Origin: Acetobacterium sp.
Lineage (GTDB): Bacteria > Bacillota > Clostridia > Eubacteriales > Eubacteriaceae
DNA: 49,060 bases
Assembly (NCBI GenBank): GCA_028692885.1
Contig: JAQUWM010000013.1
Span: 1 to 49,060, forward strand
Reading direction: 5' to 3'
In this document: positions 46,245-49,060 of the stretch, one piece after another
Layout: each line of letters begins with the position of its first letter
Position numbering within the stretch: the first letter of the stretch is position 1
The notes under the pieces: generated by a model
What the model was told of the DNA's origin: nothing
What the model saw: only the letters and a program-made list of their open reading frames with translations
Database searches by the model: none
Translations under genes and position numbers: made by a program

Positions 46245-46273
46245 TTGAATTTTAAAAGCGACTGTGGTAAAAT
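46245..46273 (+). promoter_or_regulatory. Proximal promoter of lctA
   Basis: TTGAAT (46245-46250), a 17-base spacer and TAAAAT (46268-46273), with an upstream TG making an extended -10. It is about 63 bases before the lctA start and downstream of the MITE copy, so lctA can be expressed without the rightward promoter at 45886. Confidence 0.65.
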
Positions 46274-46335
46274 AGATTATCATCATGTTTATTAAAAAGC
46301 TGTAAAAAATCGAATGAAATGAAGTGAAGTTTTAG

Positions 46336-47046
46336 ATGTTTAAAGAAATTGCACACACGAAAATATATTTGCAGATCCTCGAGCAGATTAAAGAAAATAT
46401 TATCCAAGGAAATTTAAAAAGCGGCGACCGACTGCCCTCGGAGCGGCAATGGGCGGAACAGCTGGGGGTTTCCCGGGCGACGATCCGGGAGGCGATCCGG
46501 GCGCTGGAGATGATCGGGCTGGTGGTCTGTCAGCAGGGCGAAGGGAATTTTATTGCTGAGAATTTTGAAAATACCCTGACCCAGCCGCTGACGATTATGT
46601 TCTGGCTCAGCAAGGGCGAATTAAGAGAGGTACAGGAACTGCGGCGGGCGCTGGAAACCGAAGCCGCCAAGTTGGCCGCTAAAAAAATGACGCCGGAACG
46701 GTTCGCCAGTCTCGAAAAAATCTGCGATACTATTGAAACCGAAACTGATGAGTCGGTCCGGGCCGAACTGGATAAGCGCTTCCATTATGAAATTGCGATG
46801 GCCTCGGAGAACAAGATGATTCATAACGTCCTGCTGTCGTCGGCCACCCTGATCGAAGCGCTGATCAAGGATATCCGGATTGCCATTCTCGACGACACCC
46901 AACGGGGGCCGGTGATTGACAAACAACACCGCAAGATCTTAAACGCCCTGAAAGCAAAAGAGCCCCTCAACGCCGCCTTTGCCATGTCCCAGCATATGGA
47001 TTTGATTGATGGATTTGTCGCCGGGCTAAAAATTGATGAACACTAA
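46336..47046 (+). CDS. lctA: GntR/FadR-family transcriptional regulator of the lactate operon
   Basis: A 236-residue regulator. The N-terminal winged helix (~residues 10-70) reads LQILEQIKENIIQGNLKSGDRLPSERQWAEQLGVSRATIREAIRALEMIGLVVCQQGEGNFI. The C-terminal FCD domain (~85-230) includes ELRRALETEAAKLAA, LDKRFHYEIAMASENKMI and DKQHRKILNALKAKEPLNAAFAMSQHM, with metal/ligand histidines. The placement divergent from lctBCDEF and the family match A. woodii LctA, reported as regulator of that operon. Lactate as effector is inference. Its end overlaps the DUF454 start by 11 bases. Confidence 0.9.
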   Translation: MFKEIAHTKIYLQILEQIKENIIQGNLKSGDRLPSERQWAEQLGVSRATIREAIRALEMIGLVVCQQGEGNFIAENFENTLTQPLTIMFWLSKGELREVQELRRALETEAAKLAAKKMTPERFASLEKICDTIETETDESVRAELDKRFHYEIAMASENKMIHNVLLSSATLIEALIKDIRIAILDDTQRGPVIDKQHRKILNALKAKEPLNAAFAMSQHMDLIDGFVAGLKIDEH

Positions 47047-47434
47047 AAAAGCTTTATATCTGATACTGGGGTGTATCAGCCTGGCACTTGGGGCAATTGG
47101 AGCAGCATTGCCAATACTGCCGGTGACGCCCTTTTTACTGCTGGCCACCTTTTGCTTTGCCAGAAGTTCTGACCGTCTTCATGCCTGGTTCATTCACACT
47201 AAGTCATACCGAAATAATCTGGAATCCCTGATGAACGGCCGGGGCATGACAACAAAAGCCAAGTTACGAGTCATCGTGATGGTGACACTGACGATGCTGT
47301 TGGCGTTTATCATGATGGGGGCGACGACAATTGGACGGGTGATCCTGGCAATTGCCTGGATTTGCCATCTGCTTTACTTCCGCTTTGGCGTTAAAACCAT
47401 CGCGGTAAAAGATCCCTCAAACGATTGCGAATAG
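47036..47434 (+). CDS. DUF454 (YbaN-like) small membrane protein
   Basis: A 132-residue membrane protein. The family hallmark reads LGCISLALGAIGAALPILPVTPFLLLATFCFARSSDRLHAWFIHTKSYRNNLESLMNGRGM, then two hydrophobic segments near residues 85-120. Its function is unknown; relatives are often next to unrelated operons. The ATG at 47036 overlaps the end of lctA, and no strong ribosome-binding site is visible, so translation is probably coupled. A TTG one codon earlier is also possible. Confidence 0.88.
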   Translation: MNTKKALYLILGCISLALGAIGAALPILPVTPFLLLATFCFARSSDRLHAWFIHTKSYRNNLESLMNGRGMTTKAKLRVIVMVTLTMLLAFIMMGATTIGRVILAIAWICHLLYFRFGVKTIAVKDPSNDCE

Positions 47435-47476
47435 CAATATTTTATAATATTCTTTAATTCAACTTATCTAAATAAC

Positions 47477-47519
47477 AAAAGCCAGACGATGTGATCCATT
47501 CACAAAGGTCTGGCTTTTT
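47477..47519. terminator. Bidirectional terminator after the DUF454 gene
   Basis: AAAAGCCAGAC / GTCTGGCTTTT, 11-bp stem with a 20-base loop, followed by a T-run. It serves both the lctA-DUF454 unit and the convergent phosphomutase gene. Confidence 0.9.
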
Positions 47520-47557
47520 CAGTTTTATCCAAAATGATGTCAAACATCAAAATTGCT

Positions 47558-49042
47558 TTATTCTAGCGCTTGATACTGAGCCAGAAATTGCCTTAACAGC
47601 GTCTCGATAACCGCACCACCACCGACCGTATCGGATTCAATATTCAGCGGCATAATCGGATCATGGAGCGACATCCGTAGCAAACACCAGCCGTTTCCGG
47701 CGGTGGCATCACAGCTGACCCGAACGCCCTCGTAATTAGGTTGAACCACCGTCCAGCCGGGCTGACTGGCGGCAAAGGCGGCAAAATCAGCTAGCACCAT
47801 TTCGCCGTAGCTTTTAAAATCTTCAGCAGCAATTTTAAGGCGGATTTCCTTGGCTTCAACCGGTTCTTTCAAACCTTCAAGAAAGGAACTGATCGGCCTG
47901 CCAGCCTTATGTAACTCAGCAAACTTGATCAGCGCCATGGTGACCAGATAGGCACCGTCATCGAGAAAATAGTTTTCTTTGATGGCCCCATGGCCACTGG
48001 TTTCCATCGCCAGATGGGTCTCGATACCCTCGTTATTTAAACGGATGGCCTCATTAATGACATTTTTATAACCCCGTTTAAAACGATGGTGTTTCCCGCC
48101 GCGGCTCTCTATATACTCAGTTAGTCCGGTGGAGGTAATCGAATCAGTTACAATCGTCGATCCCGGATAATCGACTAACAGCATGCTGGCAATAAAAGCA
48201 ATAAAACCATTGCGATTGATGGCATGACCCCGTTCGTCAATAATCGCCGCCCTATCCACATCGGTATCAAAGATAATCCCCAGATCGGCCTGGTTACCCA
48301 GCACCGCTTTGGTAATATCAGCAATGGCGACCGCATCTTCAGGGTTAGGCACGTGGTTGGGAAAATTGCCGTCAGGCTCGAGATACTGACTCCCGTTGGT
48401 TTCCGCCCCTAACGGTTTTAACACCTGGTCAACAAAAAATCCGCCGGCTCCGTTACCGGCATCAACCACAATTTTTGCGCCGGCCAGCGGCTGATCAGTG
48501 CCAGTTTTAGACCGAATAATATTTAAAATGTTCTGAGAATAGCTGGGCAGAAAATCATAGTCGAGTGCCTGTCCCCCAGCGGTAAAGCCGGTTTCAATAG
48601 TCTCGGCCAGTTCCAGAATCGCAGTGATATCCTCTTTATTGAGACCCCCGTCGTTAGTAAAAAACTTCAGTCCATTGCGGTTAAAGGGGAGATGACTGGC
48701 GGTAACCATCACCGCCCCATCAGCCTTAATAACCGGATCGATAGTGGTCATAAACATCGCCGGGGTGGTGGCCAAACCACATCGATAGACCTGATTGCCC
48801 TTACTGACCAGACCGCAAACCACGGCCTCGACCAGATCGGCCCCAGACAGCCGGCTGTCCCGGCCGATGGCAACGGTCAGCGGGGTTTTTCCTAGTTTTT
48901 TTCCTAACCATGTGGCAAAAGCAAAAGCAATTTTCGTGGCCATGTCCGGGGTGAAGTTGACATCCTCACCAGGAATCCCCACCAGGGCAACCCCGCGGAC
49001 ATCGGAACCATTCTGTAATTTTTTGATATCTTTAATTTCCAT
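47558..49042 (-). CDS. Phosphomannomutase/phosphoglucomutase family protein
   Basis: A 494-residue alpha-D-phosphohexomutase. Domain 1 has GRDSRLSG (60-67) and the phosphoserine loop TASHLPFNRNG with S116. The metal loop FDTDVDRAAI is near residue 257. The sugar-binding loop ETSGHGAIKENYFLDDGAYL is near residues 345-365. The C-terminal phosphate-binding loop reads GNGWCLLRMSLHDP. It converts hexose-6-phosphate to hexose-1-phosphate for sugar-nucleotide or wall polymer synthesis; mannose versus glucose preference cannot be read. A GGAG ribosome-binding site is visible upstream of the ATG, near the window end. Confidence 0.92.
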   Translation of the reverse strand: MEIKDIKKLQNGSDVRGVALVGIPGEDVNFTPDMATKIAFAFATWLGKKLGKTPLTVAIGRDSRLSGADLVEAVVCGLVSKGNQVYRCGLATTPAMFMTTIDPVIKADGAVMVTASHLPFNRNGLKFFTNDGGLNKEDITAILELAETIETGFTAGGQALDYDFLPSYSQNILNIIRSKTGTDQPLAGAKIVVDAGNGAGGFFVDQVLKPLGAETNGSQYLEPDGNFPNHVPNPEDAVAIADITKAVLGNQADLGIIFDTDVDRAAIIDERGHAINRNGFIAFIASMLLVDYPGSTIVTDSITSTGLTEYIESRGGKHHRFKRGYKNVINEAIRLNNEGIETHLAMETSGHGAIKENYFLDDGAYLVTMALIKFAELHKAGRPISSFLEGLKEPVEAKEIRLKIAAEDFKSYGEMVLADFAAFAASQPGWTVVQPNYEGVRVSCDATAGNGWCLLRMSLHDPIMPLNIESDTVGGGAVIETLLRQFLAQYQALE

Positions 49043-49060
49043 TTATTGTTGATCTCCTGG

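Overview
The window looks like a chromosomal segment of an acetogenic Firmicute, most probably an Acetobacterium or close Eubacteriaceae relative. This rests on gene content: formyl-tetrahydrofolate synthetase, a corrinoid methyltransferase system with its activating enzyme, and a lactate operon in the lctA/lctBCDEF arrangement known from Acetobacterium woodii. Genus assignment is inference; no rRNA gene is present. I see no tRNA, CRISPR array, intact insertion sequence or prophage.

Layout. (1) 1-8473, one-carbon block: the 5' end of fhs, a methyl-THF:corrinoid methyltransferase, a divergent corrinoid-activating (RACE-type) ferredoxin/ATPase protein, an asparaginase-like gene, then a methyltransferase I, methyltransferase II, corrinoid protein operon behind a consensus promoter with an operator-like inverted repeat, followed by a TetR regulator. 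(2) 8495-21539, information-processing block on the minus strand: rpoB, rpoC, an L7Ae-like protein, rpsL, rpsG, fusA and tuf, with its own promoter and a ~260-nt leader. The usual rplKAJL genes are not upstream. (3) 21556-23982, a polar amino-acid ABC transporter. (4) 24229-38990, an accessory region of small transcription units: DUF4242, DJ-1/PfpI, DUF3089 lipoprotein, nucleoside kinase, TfoX-C protein, lipoprotein nuclease with a lamin-tail domain, RhuM, a Cys-rich YkgJ-like protein, aquaporin Z, an XRE/TPR regulator overlapping a CPBP protease, a flavin-binding protein and DUF523/DUF1722. It also holds gene fragments and dispersed repeats: two separate 3'-terminal gene duplications have decayed here. 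(5) 38991-47434, lactate block: lctF/larA, lctE permease, lctD, lctC, lctB on the minus strand and the divergent lctA regulator with a DUF454 gene. (6) 47558-49042, a phosphomannomutase/phosphoglucomutase.

How the genes work together. Methyl groups from an unidentified methylated substrate would pass through methyltransferase I to the corrinoid protein and through methyltransferase II to THF, entering the methyl branch of the Wood-Ljungdahl pathway, which also uses fhs. The RACE protein would re-reduce inactive Co(II) corrinoid. Lactate would enter by LctE, be interconverted by LctF and oxidised by the electron-confurcating LctBCD complex.

The most unusual non-coding structures are at the lct locus. 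Two copies of a ~200-bp MITE-like element with terminal inverted repeats sit on either side of lctBCDE. Two face-to-face consensus promoters share a single central FadR-type palindrome. Each MITE copy carries a palindrome with the same 9-bp core as that operator.
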